NCBI GenBank assembly: GCA_964561495.1 | Contig: CAZLPW010000015.1 | Coordinates: 1-36,222, forward strand | Direction of reading: 5' to 3' | From: CAZLPW01 sp964561495 | GTDB lineage: Bacteria; Fidelibacterota; Marinisomatia; Marinisomatales; UBA1611 | DNA: 36,222 bases | Shown: positions 15,821 to 24,681 of the stretch, in pieces | How positions within the stretch are numbered: position 1 is the first letter of the stretch | Layout of the letters: every line of letters starts with the position of its first letter | Notes under the pieces: model-generated | The model's input: only the letters and a program-made list of their open reading frames with translations | Told to the model about the DNA's origin: nothing | Database searches by the model: none | Program-made: the position numbers and the translations under genes

Positions 15821-17782
15821 ATGCATAATATTAAATCAAAACTAAGATATTTATTTATCACTGATTTACTGATATTCTCAGTTATATTTTTTTTATTTTA
15901 CTTTTTAAAATTTTCAACTTTTTTTCCAAGGGATAAATATCTCGTATTATTTTTTATATATTCTTTAGCCAGAATCACAATTTCAATTTATTATGATAAA
16001 TATCATATTATTGTAACAACTGATTTCAAATATTCAATCCGTATAATTTTTTGGTCAACACTTTTACCGTTGCTTATAGTATCGATTTTTGTTTCATTTA
16101 CAGAGCTATGGAGTACATCAAGATTGTTTTTAGTTAAGATTACATCTTTAATGGCAATTATTGAAGTTTTACTAACAATTTTCATTCCTACATATAAAAA
16201 ATCTTTTGAATTGAAAAATTTCTATAAAATTAATAAATCTCCGAATACACATTTAAAAATTTTAAATTTATTATATGGTTTATTTTCACTCCTAATTATA
16301 TACATATGTTTGGTTTGGTATTATAATGGTATATTTTTATATAATAATATAAATGAGAAAAATTCTCTTGTTTTAATTAGTGCTTGGGCAATTTCCACAC
16401 TCATAACAAATAGATATAAAAAAACTAATTCTCTAAACCATTACTATGAATTAGCGCCATATATCAAAGCAAGTATATTAATGGTTCTCTTTACATTACT
16501 TTTTTCATATTATTTGAGATTTGATTTGAAAACAGGTGAGCTCTTATTTTTAACCAGCATATTTCATTCTATTCTGGAAACCTTTTTTTATTATCTTCTC
16601 TTTTTTGGCCAATCAAAGTATTTAGATGAAAATATAATAAAAATGAAGTCAAAAAAATCTCAAAAACAAAAATATTTGAAAGGTAACTCACCAAATTACA
16701 AAGATCATACTTCTTATTCATATAATGAAATTAAAAACCATATAAATCGAATATCATTAGATAGAAAAGTCGAAGTCCTTAACTTTTTTTCTAAATCTCT
16801 CGAAAAAAACAACTTTATTTTAGATAATTTTTCCATTATAAATACAAAATCTCTAGTTAATATTCAGATGTTACAGAATGAAAACCGTAGTTTAATAATT
16901 AACTTCCATGATCTAAATGATTTCAGACGTTTGAATTTTTATTTATTGCAAAGCTATGATAAATTAAAAAATGGTGGACTTCTTATTGGAAATTTTATTC
17001 CATTAGAAAAGTTTAGCAAACATTTAAGATCGCAAATGCCTCATTTCCTTTATGCTATATTATACCCTATCCATTTTCTTTTCCATAGAGTGTTTCCTAA
17101 ACTTCCAATTACAAAACAAATTTATTTTATCATTACAAAAGGTAAAAACAGAGTTGTCTCAAAAGCTGAAGTATTCGGCAGGTTAAGTTATTGTGGATAC
17201 AATATGTTGGATAATAAAATTATTGGAGACCGTATTTATTTTATATGCAAAAAAGAAAAAACGGTTTCTGTAGAAAGATTCCCTTCCTATGGCCCAATAG
17301 TAAAATTACCTAGAATAGGTTACCAAGGTGAGACTATAAATATTTATAAGTTTAGAACAATGCACCCATATAGTGAATTTATTCAAAATGATGTTTATAA
17401 AAAGAATCATTTAGATCGCTCTGGTAAACTAAAAAATGATTTTAGAGTTACTAATTGGGGTCGAGTTCTTAGAAAATATTTTATCGATGAAATTCCTCAA
17501 ATATATAATTGGCTAAGAGGAGACATAAAATTAATTGGTGTTCGAGCACTTAGTCATCATTATTTTAGTTTATATCCAACAGACCTTCAAAAACTCAGAA
17601 CTAACTTTAAACCAGGATTAATCCCTCCCTATTATTCTGATTTACCAAAGTCTTTTGATGAAATTATTCAAAGTGAAAGAGAATACCTTAATAAGAAACA
17701 AACCAACCCTTTTTTAACGGATGTCGCTTACTTTTTAAAAGCGTTAAACAATATTATTTTTTCTGGTGCTAGAAGCGCCTAA
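15821..17782 (+). CDS. Initiating sugar transferase (bacterial sugar transferase domain), variant architecture
   Basis: 653 residues. About 1-265 hold 8-9 predicted transmembrane helices, about 300-480 a soluble alpha/beta region (LKNGGLLIGNF, PKLPITKQIYFIITKGKNR), and about 485-653 the sugar-phosphate transferase domain: IYKFRTMHPYSE (508-519), RVTNWGRVLRK, the catalytic IDEIPQ with Asp556-Glu557, and GDIKLIGVRALS. The amphipathic re-entrant helix that normally precedes the KFRTM block is absent; SYGPIVKLPRIGYQGE stands there instead. I recall this layout from sugar transferases of Bacteroidetes. It should transfer a sugar-1-phosphate to undecaprenyl phosphate and so start the repeat unit. 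ATG at 15821 after a 255-nt spacer. Confidence 0.85.
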   Translation: MHNIKSKLRYLFITDLLIFSVIFFLFYFLKFSTFFPRDKYLVLFFIYSLARITISIYYDKYHIIVTTDFKYSIRIIFWSTLLPLLIVSIFVSFTELWSTSRLFLVKITSLMAIIEVLLTIFIPTYKKSFELKNFYKINKSPNTHLKILNLLYGLFSLLIIYICLVWYYNGIFLYNNINEKNSLVLISAWAISTLITNRYKKTNSLNHYYELAPYIKASILMVLFTLLFSYYLRFDLKTGELLFLTSIFHSILETFFYYLLFFGQSKYLDENIIKMKSKKSQKQKYLKGNSPNYKDHTSYSYNEIKNHINRISLDRKVEVLNFFSKSLEKNNFILDNFSIINTKSLVNIQMLQNENRSLIINFHDLNDFRRLNFYLLQSYDKLKNGGLLIGNFIPLEKFSKHLRSQMPHFLYAILYPIHFLFHRVFPKLPITKQIYFIITKGKNRVVSKAEVFGRLSYCGYNMLDNKIIGDRIYFICKKEKTVSVERFPSYGPIVKLPRIGYQGETINIYKFRTMHPYSEFIQNDVYKKNHLDRSGKLKNDFRVTNWGRVLRKYFIDEIPQIYNWLRGDIKLIGVRALSHHYFSLYPTDLQKLRTNFKPGLIPPYYSDLPKSFDEIIQSEREYLNKKQTNPFLTDVAYFLKALNNIIFSGARSA

Positions 17783-17788
17783 TGTTTT

Positions 17789-19189
17789 ATGAAATATTTT
17801 TTTTATTTTCTTACTTTCCTTATATCATCAATTTCCATTCTTGAGTCCAACAATAATTTTAAAGTTACACCATTTTTTTTTTCAAAATACAAATCAGATG
17901 GTGGAGACTGGAATTACTCAAAACATAGTATCTTAATTAATGGTATTGGGTTATCTTCCATCTACCATAATAATAACTTAGAAATCACCTCTGATTATAT
18001 ACAACTATTTATATTAGGTAAAAATATAAATAATGATAACTTCTTGGATTTTTCATCTGATCAATCTTTTCCTTATTTAAGAAATTCTTTAGATGCTGGA
18101 GGGTATTGGACTGAAAACGCAACAATGAAAATATCATACAACTACAATAGCTTTAAATTAATTATTGGTAAATATGATAATCATTGGGGACCAGGGAAAA
18201 GATCAATTCACATTTCAAATAAAGCCCCTTCTTATCCAAAATTTGGTTTTCAATGGGAAATCAATAAAAAATTAACACTTAATTATTTTCACGGAATCCT
18301 CCAAAGCTCTATTATTGATTCGAATAAAAGTAAATATTACAAACACGTATGGGAAAATTCAAATTATGAAAGCAGCATAGGATCTAGAAATATTACTATT
18401 GATAGATATATAGCTGCTCACAGATTAGAATGGAAAATAAATAAAAAACTTAAACTAGTTGCAAATGAAAGCGTAGTATATGCAATGAGAGGCTTTGATT
18501 TCCATTATTTAATGGCCCTTGCCCCTTTTTTACAAATTGAGGATTATTTAGGAGATTTGGATAATATTCAAATGGGATCAGAAATATCTTATACACTTAA
18601 TTCTAATAGCCAAATTTATCTTTGTTTCTATATGGATGAATTAACTCCCGAGCGCATTTTTAAAAAAAATAATCATAACTGGTTTGCATGGCAAATTGGA
18701 ATAAAATTTAATAATCTAATTTATCTAAAAGACCAATTTATTATTGAATACAACTGGATAGATCATCGAGTGTATAAACATAAGTTTGAGATGAATGATT
18801 TTTATAGCCATAATCAGCCTCTTGGCTTTTGGGCTGGCCCTCATTCACAAGAATTTTTCTTAGAATACCAATTTAACCTAATAAATAATACTAATATTAT
18901 TTTTTGTTATTCAAATACAAAGAGAGGGCCAGTAACTGAAGAAACCATATTCAATAAATATAATGAAATTTATGAAGTGCAACGTTTTGATAATGGTTTC
19001 GAACAAAAATCAATTTTAGGTTTAAACCTCAATAAAAAATCCAGCTATAAAAATTTAGATTATAGTATTGGAGTTGAGCTAATTGATTGGGAAAATTATA
19101 TTTTTGGCGTAGGACACCCAGAATCACACCTAAATAATAATATCAAAAAATTATCATTTAACTTCTCAATATTATACAATCTAAACTGA
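17789..19189 (+). CDS. Capsule assembly Wzi-family outer-membrane protein
   Basis: 466 residues with an N-terminal signal-like segment (about 1-19) followed by many short amphipathic beta strands rich in Asn, Tyr and aromatic residues, as in an outer-membrane barrel. The diagnostic block is IIGKYDNHWGPGKRSIHISN (about 122-141), matching the conserved W-G-P-G region of Wzi/capsule assembly proteins; GFWAGPHSQEFFLEYQF near residue 350 also fits. Wzi helps to anchor or assemble capsule at the cell surface. ATG at 17789, six bases after the sugar transferase stop, so probably co-transcribed. It ends the plus-strand locus, convergent with ugd. Confidence 0.82.
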   Translation: MKYFFYFLTFLISSISILESNNNFKVTPFFFSKYKSDGGDWNYSKHSILINGIGLSSIYHNNNLEITSDYIQLFILGKNINNDNFLDFSSDQSFPYLRNSLDAGGYWTENATMKISYNYNSFKLIIGKYDNHWGPGKRSIHISNKAPSYPKFGFQWEINKKLTLNYFHGILQSSIIDSNKSKYYKHVWENSNYESSIGSRNITIDRYIAAHRLEWKINKKLKLVANESVVYAMRGFDFHYLMALAPFLQIEDYLGDLDNIQMGSEISYTLNSNSQIYLCFYMDELTPERIFKKNNHNWFAWQIGIKFNNLIYLKDQFIIEYNWIDHRVYKHKFEMNDFYSHNQPLGFWAGPHSQEFFLEYQFNLINNTNIIFCYSNTKRGPVTEETIFNKYNEIYEVQRFDNGFEQKSILGLNLNKKSSYKNLDYSIGVELIDWENYIFGVGHPESHLNNNIKKLSFNFSILYNLN

Positions 19190-19220
19190 TATTGTAATTA
19201 TCAAAATGATAGGGTAGATC

Positions 19221-19247
19221 AAATATTAGTAATTAATATTTTTTTTT
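19221..19247 (+). terminator. Candidate intrinsic terminator after the Wzi-like gene
   Basis: AAATATT (19221-19227), a 7-nt loop and AATATTT (19235-19241) form a 7-bp stem followed by a T-run to 19247. It lies 31 nt past the Wzi stop and overlaps the 3' end of the convergent ugd gene. The stem is all A/U and so weak. Confidence 0.3.
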
Positions 19248-20548
19248 CTACCAACGCCATCAAAAGAAAATCCTAAGTTTAATAACTTTCTTTGATCAAA
19301 AATATTACGTGTATCAAATAAAACTGGTGTTTTTAATTTATCTCTTAATTCAATTAAATCTAATGATCTAAACTCATTCCATTCAGTCATAATTACTGCA
19401 CAATCAGAATTGCTAACAGTTTTTTCCCAATTTGAAAAGTATTTAATGTTTGGGAAAATTTTTTTCATCGAATTATTTGCAATAGGATCAAATGCCCTTA
19501 CATCACCTCCTGCTTTTAATATACTAGAAATCATATCAATTGCAGAAGACTCTCTTATATCAGAAGTATTTGGTTTAAATGATAATCCAAGTATAGCAAT
19601 CGTCTTTCCTTTTACATTTTCTTTAAGAAGTGCTTTTAATTTCAGAAACATTCTCTCTTTTTGATATATATTTGCATCTATTGCTGCAGTAATTGTTTTA
19701 ATAGGGACGTTGGCTTGCTTGGCTAGACTAACTAAAGCCTTGGTATCTTTTGGAAAGCAGGATCCTCCATATCCAGGTCCTGGATGTAAAAATTTAGGGC
19801 TAATCCTTCCATCTTGACCAATTAAATCAGCCACCATTTTCACATCACAACCTAGGATTTCAGATAAATTTGCTATTTCATTAATATAACTAATTTTTAA
19901 TGCTAAAAATGCATTTGAGGCATATTTTACCATTTCTGCAGTAGAAATTTCAGTTTGTATTATTGGTTTTTTATTTCTAAATAGAGGTTGGTAAACCTCA
20001 ATCATTGATTTAAAAACTTTATTACTCTCACATCCAATTACTACACGATCTGGCCAAAGAAAATCTTTAACTGCAGACCCTTCCCGTAAAAACTCAGGAT
20101 TCGATACATAATCAAAATCAATAGAATTTGATTTGTTTTTGTTAATTATTTCCTTTATTTCTTTACCTGTACCCACTGGGACTGTGCTTTTTGTACAAAC
20201 AATTTTATAACTATTCAAATTTTGTGCAATTTTCAGAGCTACATCATAAACATGAGTAAGATCAGCATTACCTGAATCCCCTTCTGGAGTTCCAACAGCT
20301 ATAAAAACTATATCTGACTTTTTTATTGTTTCACTGATATTGCTAGAAAATAAAAGACGTTTGCTTTTGACGTTACGATCAATTAGTTCTTTTAATCCAG
20401 GTTCAAAAATTGGAATATTTCCGTTTTTTATATTTTTAATCTTTTTTTCATCTATATCTGCACAAATTACTTTATGCCCAAAATCTGAAATTCCAGCACC
20501 GCTAACCAAACCGACATAACCTAACCCAATAATACCTATTTTTTTCAT
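19226..20548 (-). CDS. ugd: UDP-glucose 6-dehydrogenase
   Basis: 440 residues. NAD-binding GLGYVG (8-13), AVGTPEGDSGNADLTHV, CTKSTVPVGTG, NPEFLREGSAVKDFLWPDRV, the central YASNAFLALKISYINE helix, and the active-site GPGYGGSCFPKDTKAL with catalytic Cys264. C-terminal LGLSFKPNTSDIRESSA is the second Rossmann domain. The enzyme oxidises UDP-glucose to UDP-glucuronate in the cytosol using two NAD. Other NDP-sugar dehydrogenases (UDP-ManNAc) share the fold, but the FLREGSA and GYGGSCFPKD set fits Ugd best. It trails the tsaD-VWA genes (44-nt gap) yet sits back to back with the polysaccharide locus, which could use UDP-glucuronate. ATG start at 20548. Confidence 0.92.
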   Translation of the reverse strand: MKKIGIIGLGYVGLVSGAGISDFGHKVICADIDEKKIKNIKNGNIPIFEPGLKELIDRNVKSKRLLFSSNISETIKKSDIVFIAVGTPEGDSGNADLTHVYDVALKIAQNLNSYKIVCTKSTVPVGTGKEIKEIINKNKSNSIDFDYVSNPEFLREGSAVKDFLWPDRVVIGCESNKVFKSMIEVYQPLFRNKKPIIQTEISTAEMVKYASNAFLALKISYINEIANLSEILGCDVKMVADLIGQDGRISPKFLHPGPGYGGSCFPKDTKALVSLAKQANVPIKTITAAIDANIYQKERMFLKLKALLKENVKGKTIAILGLSFKPNTSDIRESSAIDMISSILKAGGDVRAFDPIANNSMKKIFPNIKYFSNWEKTVSNSDCAVIMTEWNEFRSLDLIELRDKLKTPVLFDTRNIFDQRKLLNLGFSFDGVGRKKNINY

Positions 20549-20592
20549 TTCATTTAAAAAATTTTAATAATTAAAGAATAAAAATCCATTTA

Positions 20593-22701
20593 CTAACTTA
20601 AACCTAAATTCCTACGCAATGCCCATTCAATTACTAACAATCCAATAATTAGGCAAATCATAAAAACATTTTTATACAATGGGAAAGAAAATTTAATTGC
20701 TTCCATTCTTGATGAAGGTAAAATAATTGGTAATAGTTTATTTTTATTGTCCCATCGTTCATATTTTCCACCAGAGTCACTCGCAAGCCTTTTTAAAGGA
20801 TTTTCATTTAAAAAAACCTGATTTAATTCAACTTGGCTTTCCTGAACTTCAAATGATCCTCTATCTATAATATGAGAATTTTCTGATTCGCCAAATCTTA
20901 TTTCATAATTAACAGTACCTGATTGGGATGCCCAAACATTAGCATTATACATACCAGTTAAATGATTATACTTTAGGGGTTTTGATTTAATGACTTTGTT
21001 ATTAAGAATGATATTTACAATACCTTCATCCGTAAATTCTTTTTCAATTAAAGGTTTTCCAATAAACTCAATCAATTCACCTTGCTGATATGAATTCTTA
21101 TTCGTTTTAAAATAAATTTCTTTATCACCCTTGGTTCTTAGTAGCCAATTAAATATTGGATTTATTGTTTCATTTACGACTTCTGAAAGACCTGTTCCTT
21201 GAGTTTTGTAATAGAGGGCGCTTAAATCACTTGTCGTCCAAATAAAATATCTTAGATTGTTTTTTTCACCAATTAATATAATTGGACTTACTGAATTTCT
21301 ATCATTAAAATTAGCTAAAATTCCCCCTTTTTCTGATTTGATTTTAAGGCCAGGTTTAAGGGGGGGAAGCATGAGATAATCATTATCGATCCTTGAAGAA
21401 ATAGCATGAAATGGGAATAGCTCCTTCCATAAATTTGTAAAATTCCAATCATAGATTTCATCTTTTATTAATTGATTTGGTTCTAAAAATATATCAAAAA
21501 GCTCCAAATACTGTTTTATGTTTTGATAATCCATATTATTACCATAAACAATCGCAAAATTAGACTTATGAGAAATTAACTTTTTTGCAAACACTTTTCT
21601 ATATGTTGACCATTTATCCCCCATTTCTTTTATTGGGTGGTTATCAAATAAAATCAAATCATAAGTTTGTTTCCAAAATTTATTTATTGATGGTTTAAAA
21701 CTGTTATTCGCATATATAAAATGTTCAAGAGAGTATTCTGAATTATTTTCGAATATATTTTTTAATATTCTCGTGTTAAAATTAGGCGCACCAGTTATAA
21801 TTGCAATTTTGTATTCATTTTTTAAAACCTGAATTGTGACAGTTTGCTTATTATTTTTTATATTTATTTCATCTTCGAGTGTATTCACCTTAACTATATA
21901 ACTTTTTTCCCCAGTAGAGACTGGCTTGATGAGAAACTTTACCTTTTCTTTAGTTCCATTTCCAAACAAGGTAATCACTTTTGACCCTATTAGTTTTTTT
22001 TCATCATATAAAGTAACATTTGCTCTTTCTTTTAGTTTCCCATAACTCAAAATTGTTACATCAAGTTCAGCCTCTTCCCCTTTTATAATCACAGGCGGCG
22101 CTTCTATAGAGTAGATTTGCACATCAATCATTGGATCTAAATCTCCTGCACCAATTACATGAATTGGTATTTTTATTTTATCTATATTTTTATTAATCGA
22201 TGTCCCCAAATTCGCCTGACCATCTGAAAACAAAATAGCACCTACTAAATTATTATTAACATTAGAATTAATATGATCATATATTGAACTAATATTTGTT
22301 GAACTACCGTCTATTTCTTTATCATCAGATACCCATTTTTCAACATTTGAAGAAAAACTATATAAATTAAAGTCAACATTATTATTTTTCATTTTTTTTG
22401 CAAAATCTAAAATTCCATTAAAATAAGACATCTTTGAAGGATGTGTATGGTAAGACATGCTTAAAGATCTATCAATATAAACATTCCAAGATAATTCCTT
22501 TAATTCTTCTTTTTCATATAAAATAACTGGTTCTAATAATAAAAAGAGTAAAATTGCTATTATTAAAATTCTGGCTAATATTATAACCCTAATTTTTTTT
22601 TTATCCTTAAATTGATAAAATGTATAAAACAATACAAAAATTCCAATTAGTAATAAAAAATAAAAGAAATTATTTAGAGCTAATGAAGTTATTTTCAACA
22701 T
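20593..22701 (-). CDS. Membrane protein with VWA-like, CARDB-like and GATase-like domains
   Basis: 702 residues. Two N-terminal transmembrane helices (about 12-30 and 38-60), a VWA-type domain with a D-x-S-x-S metal site (DRSLS, Asp77) and FSDGQANLGTS, then a CARDB/Ig-like part (VKGEEAELDVTIL-like strand region), a central region starting YKIAIITGAPNFNTRIL that resembles the class I glutamine amidotransferase-like fold of related proteins, and a C-terminal transmembrane helix (about 678-695). This layout is seen in large uncharacterised Bacteroidetes and Planctomycetes proteins. No enzymatic role is established. The start ATG shares one base with the tsaD stop. The bulk should face the periplasm. 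Confidence 0.7.
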   Translation of the reverse strand: MLKITSLALNNFFYFLLLIGIFVLFYTFYQFKDKKKIRVIILARILIIAILLFLLLEPVILYEKEELKELSWNVYIDRSLSMSYHTHPSKMSYFNGILDFAKKMKNNNVDFNLYSFSSNVEKWVSDDKEIDGSSTNISSIYDHINSNVNNNLVGAILFSDGQANLGTSINKNIDKIKIPIHVIGAGDLDPMIDVQIYSIEAPPVIIKGEEAELDVTILSYGKLKERANVTLYDEKKLIGSKVITLFGNGTKEKVKFLIKPVSTGEKSYIVKVNTLEDEINIKNNKQTVTIQVLKNEYKIAIITGAPNFNTRILKNIFENNSEYSLEHFIYANNSFKPSINKFWKQTYDLILFDNHPIKEMGDKWSTYRKVFAKKLISHKSNFAIVYGNNMDYQNIKQYLELFDIFLEPNQLIKDEIYDWNFTNLWKELFPFHAISSRIDNDYLMLPPLKPGLKIKSEKGGILANFNDRNSVSPIILIGEKNNLRYFIWTTSDLSALYYKTQGTGLSEVVNETINPIFNWLLRTKGDKEIYFKTNKNSYQQGELIEFIGKPLIEKEFTDEGIVNIILNNKVIKSKPLKYNHLTGMYNANVWASQSGTVNYEIRFGESENSHIIDRGSFEVQESQVELNQVFLNENPLKRLASDSGGKYERWDNKNKLLPIILPSSRMEAIKFSFPLYKNVFMICLIIGLLVIEWALRRNLGLS

Positions 22702-23687
22702 TAAATTAAACTAAGATTTGGTTCTACAGAAAAATCAAGATCAGAATTAATATTCTGCGATAATTTCATTTCTCCCAAAAAACTAATCATAGCTGCATTA
22801 TCAGTACAATATTTTAGACTTGGGAAGTATAAATCAATATTTAAGTTATCTTTTATCTTATTTCTTAATCGAGTATTTGCAGCAACGCCACCAGCAATCA
22901 CGCATCGTTCTGTTTTTGTAAATTCAATAGCCCTTTTTAATTTCATAAATAGATTATCAATAATTGCTTCTTGGTAGCTAGAAGCAATATCTTCAATGGA
23001 AAAAGTTCCATTTTTATCGTTTTTATCCATAAAATAAAGAAGTGATGTCTTTAGTCCGCTAAAGCTAAAATCAAGTGAATCCTTGCCTAATAAAGATCTA
23101 GGGAAATTAATTGCTTTAGGATTTCCATTCATTCCAGCTTTTTCAATTTCGGGTCCACCAGGATAACCTAGATTTAGAATTCGAGCACCTTTATCAAAAG
23201 CTTCGCCAGCTGCATCATCTAAGGTTTCTCCTAATAAATGATAATTATTTATATTTTTAACATGCCACAATTGGGTGTGACCCCCCGATACTAATAAGCA
23301 AACAAAAGGAAAACTTAAATCAGATTCTGTTAAGAAATTTGCAAAAATGTGAGCCTCTAAATGATTTATTGCTACAATTGGGATATCCAAGCTTAAAGAA
23401 AGTCCTTTGGCAAAACTTATTCCAGTTAATAAAGTACCAGCTAAACCAGGTCCTTGTGTAACCGCAATAGCTTCTAGATTAGATAACTTGATCCCAGATT
23501 CATTAATGGCTGATTTAACAATCAGATTTAAATACTTTTCATGTTCTCTAGAAGCTATCTCAGGTATTACCCCACCATAATTACTATGAATGTATTGAGA
23601 GCTAACAATATTAGATAATATTTTTCCATTACTACATACTGAAGCGGCAGTTTCATCACAAGACGTCTCAATCCCTAAAACTATCAT
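22701..23687 (-). CDS. tsaD: tRNA N6-adenosine threonylcarbamoyltransferase TsaD
   Basis: 328 residues of the Kae1/TsaD family. GIETSCDETAASV (5-17) is the ATPase-fold phosphate loop; HLEAHIFANF carries the two metal-binding His (109 and 113); LLVSGGHTQLW, FSFSGLKTSLL, CVIAGGVAANTRLR and CTDNAAMI follow. Together with TsaB, TsaC and TsaE, none visible here, it transfers the threonylcarbamoyl group to A37 of ANN-decoding tRNAs. ATG at 23687 overlaps the YbbR-gene stop by four bases. Complete and intact; an essential gene in most bacteria. Confidence 0.96.
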   Translation of the reverse strand: MIVLGIETSCDETAASVCSNGKILSNIVSSQYIHSNYGGVIPEIASREHEKYLNLIVKSAINESGIKLSNLEAIAVTQGPGLAGTLLTGISFAKGLSLSLDIPIVAINHLEAHIFANFLTESDLSFPFVCLLVSGGHTQLWHVKNINNYHLLGETLDDAAGEAFDKGARILNLGYPGGPEIEKAGMNGNPKAINFPRSLLGKDSLDFSFSGLKTSLLYFMDKNDKNGTFSIEDIASSYQEAIIDNLFMKLKRAIEFTKTERCVIAGGVAANTRLRNKIKDNLNIDLYFPSLKYCTDNAAMISFLGEMKLSQNINSDLDFSVEPNLSLI

Positions 23688-24655
23688 TTAGATTGTCTAG
23701 CTACCCCTAGTTCTAAACTTCTAGGTGATAAATCTTGCCATTTAATGATACCATTTGGCAATGAAATACTCGGTTCATAGAATTGTTTTTTAGTAGACCA
23801 TGAATTAAAATTTAAAATAACATCAATTTCTTCCGCCTTTAATTTGGAAATTTGTTTAAGCCCACCAATAACAGTTAATGCGACAGTTTGAGGAGATGGG
23901 AAGACTCTAATGTTATCGGGAATATTAATAACTTGAACAGGAATTCCAGCAATGATTCTTTCACTAATTTCTTCTACATTTATATAATATCTAATATGTT
24001 TTTCCGAATATTCTATAAGTCTTCCTTTAGACTCCAGATCTATAATTCCACTTAATGGCGCGCTGACTCCTTCTATTGTGTCTGATTGTGTTTTAATATG
24101 ATTAATCAATACCAGATCCTCTTTAGGCCCAGCAATGGTGATCTTATTTGGCTCGAAAATAACGGTCCCAATCATCATAAATCCTGGCTCAGTAACTATT
24201 AACATATTTGAAAGAACTGGCACATTTTTTTCTTCCATATCATCCAAACTGATTTTAATACGATTTGGATATACTACTTCAATAAACTCCACAGAATATT
24301 TTGATGGTAAAACAATTTTTTGCGGATTGTTTTTAAAATAATTATTTAATACAAACTCATACTCTTTTGAAATACCCTCCAAATCAATAACAGCTTTAAA
24401 ATCGATAAAATCATGAAATAAATATATTCCAAATAGATCTCTACCAGTCCCCTTTAATCTAACTTGAGCATACTTTGGGACTTCTTCTCTATGAGCCTTA
24501 AGAGCACTCAAATTTCTAGCCTCGATCGGTATGTCAATAACCATAGAATATTCGTTATTACTTACAACAAATATCCATAACAATAAAGCAAGATTAAATG
24601 TAATTAATGGTGTAGATAATTTTTCAAAAAAAACAGATTTGGCTAAAGATTGCAA
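23684..24655 (-). CDS. YbbR/CdaR-like domain protein
   Basis: 323 residues. One N-terminal membrane anchor (LITFNLALLLWIFVVSNNEY, about 17-36) and tandem YbbR-type beta domains outside the membrane; recognisable strands are YSMVIDIPIEARNLS, YAQVRLKGTGRDL and, in the last unit, GIPVQVINIPDNIRVFPSP with VALTVIGG. In Firmicutes the homologue CdaR regulates the diadenylate cyclase CdaA, encoded next to it; no cyclase gene adjoins here, so that role cannot be assumed. Start TTG at 24655, 26 nt after rpsA, chosen because no ATG is near the anchor. It precedes tsaD with a 4-nt overlap. Confidence 0.8.
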   Translation of the reverse strand: MQSLAKSVFFEKLSTPLITFNLALLLWIFVVSNNEYSMVIDIPIEARNLSALKAHREEVPKYAQVRLKGTGRDLFGIYLFHDFIDFKAVIDLEGISKEYEFVLNNYFKNNPQKIVLPSKYSVEFIEVVYPNRIKISLDDMEEKNVPVLSNMLIVTEPGFMMIGTVIFEPNKITIAGPKEDLVLINHIKTQSDTIEGVSAPLSGIIDLESKGRLIEYSEKHIRYYINVEEISERIIAGIPVQVINIPDNIRVFPSPQTVALTVIGGLKQISKLKAEEIDVILNFNSWSTKKQFYEPSISLPNGIIKWQDLSPRSLELGVARQSK

Positions 24656-24681
24656 TTAAATCAAAAAATCAATTAGGTTTG

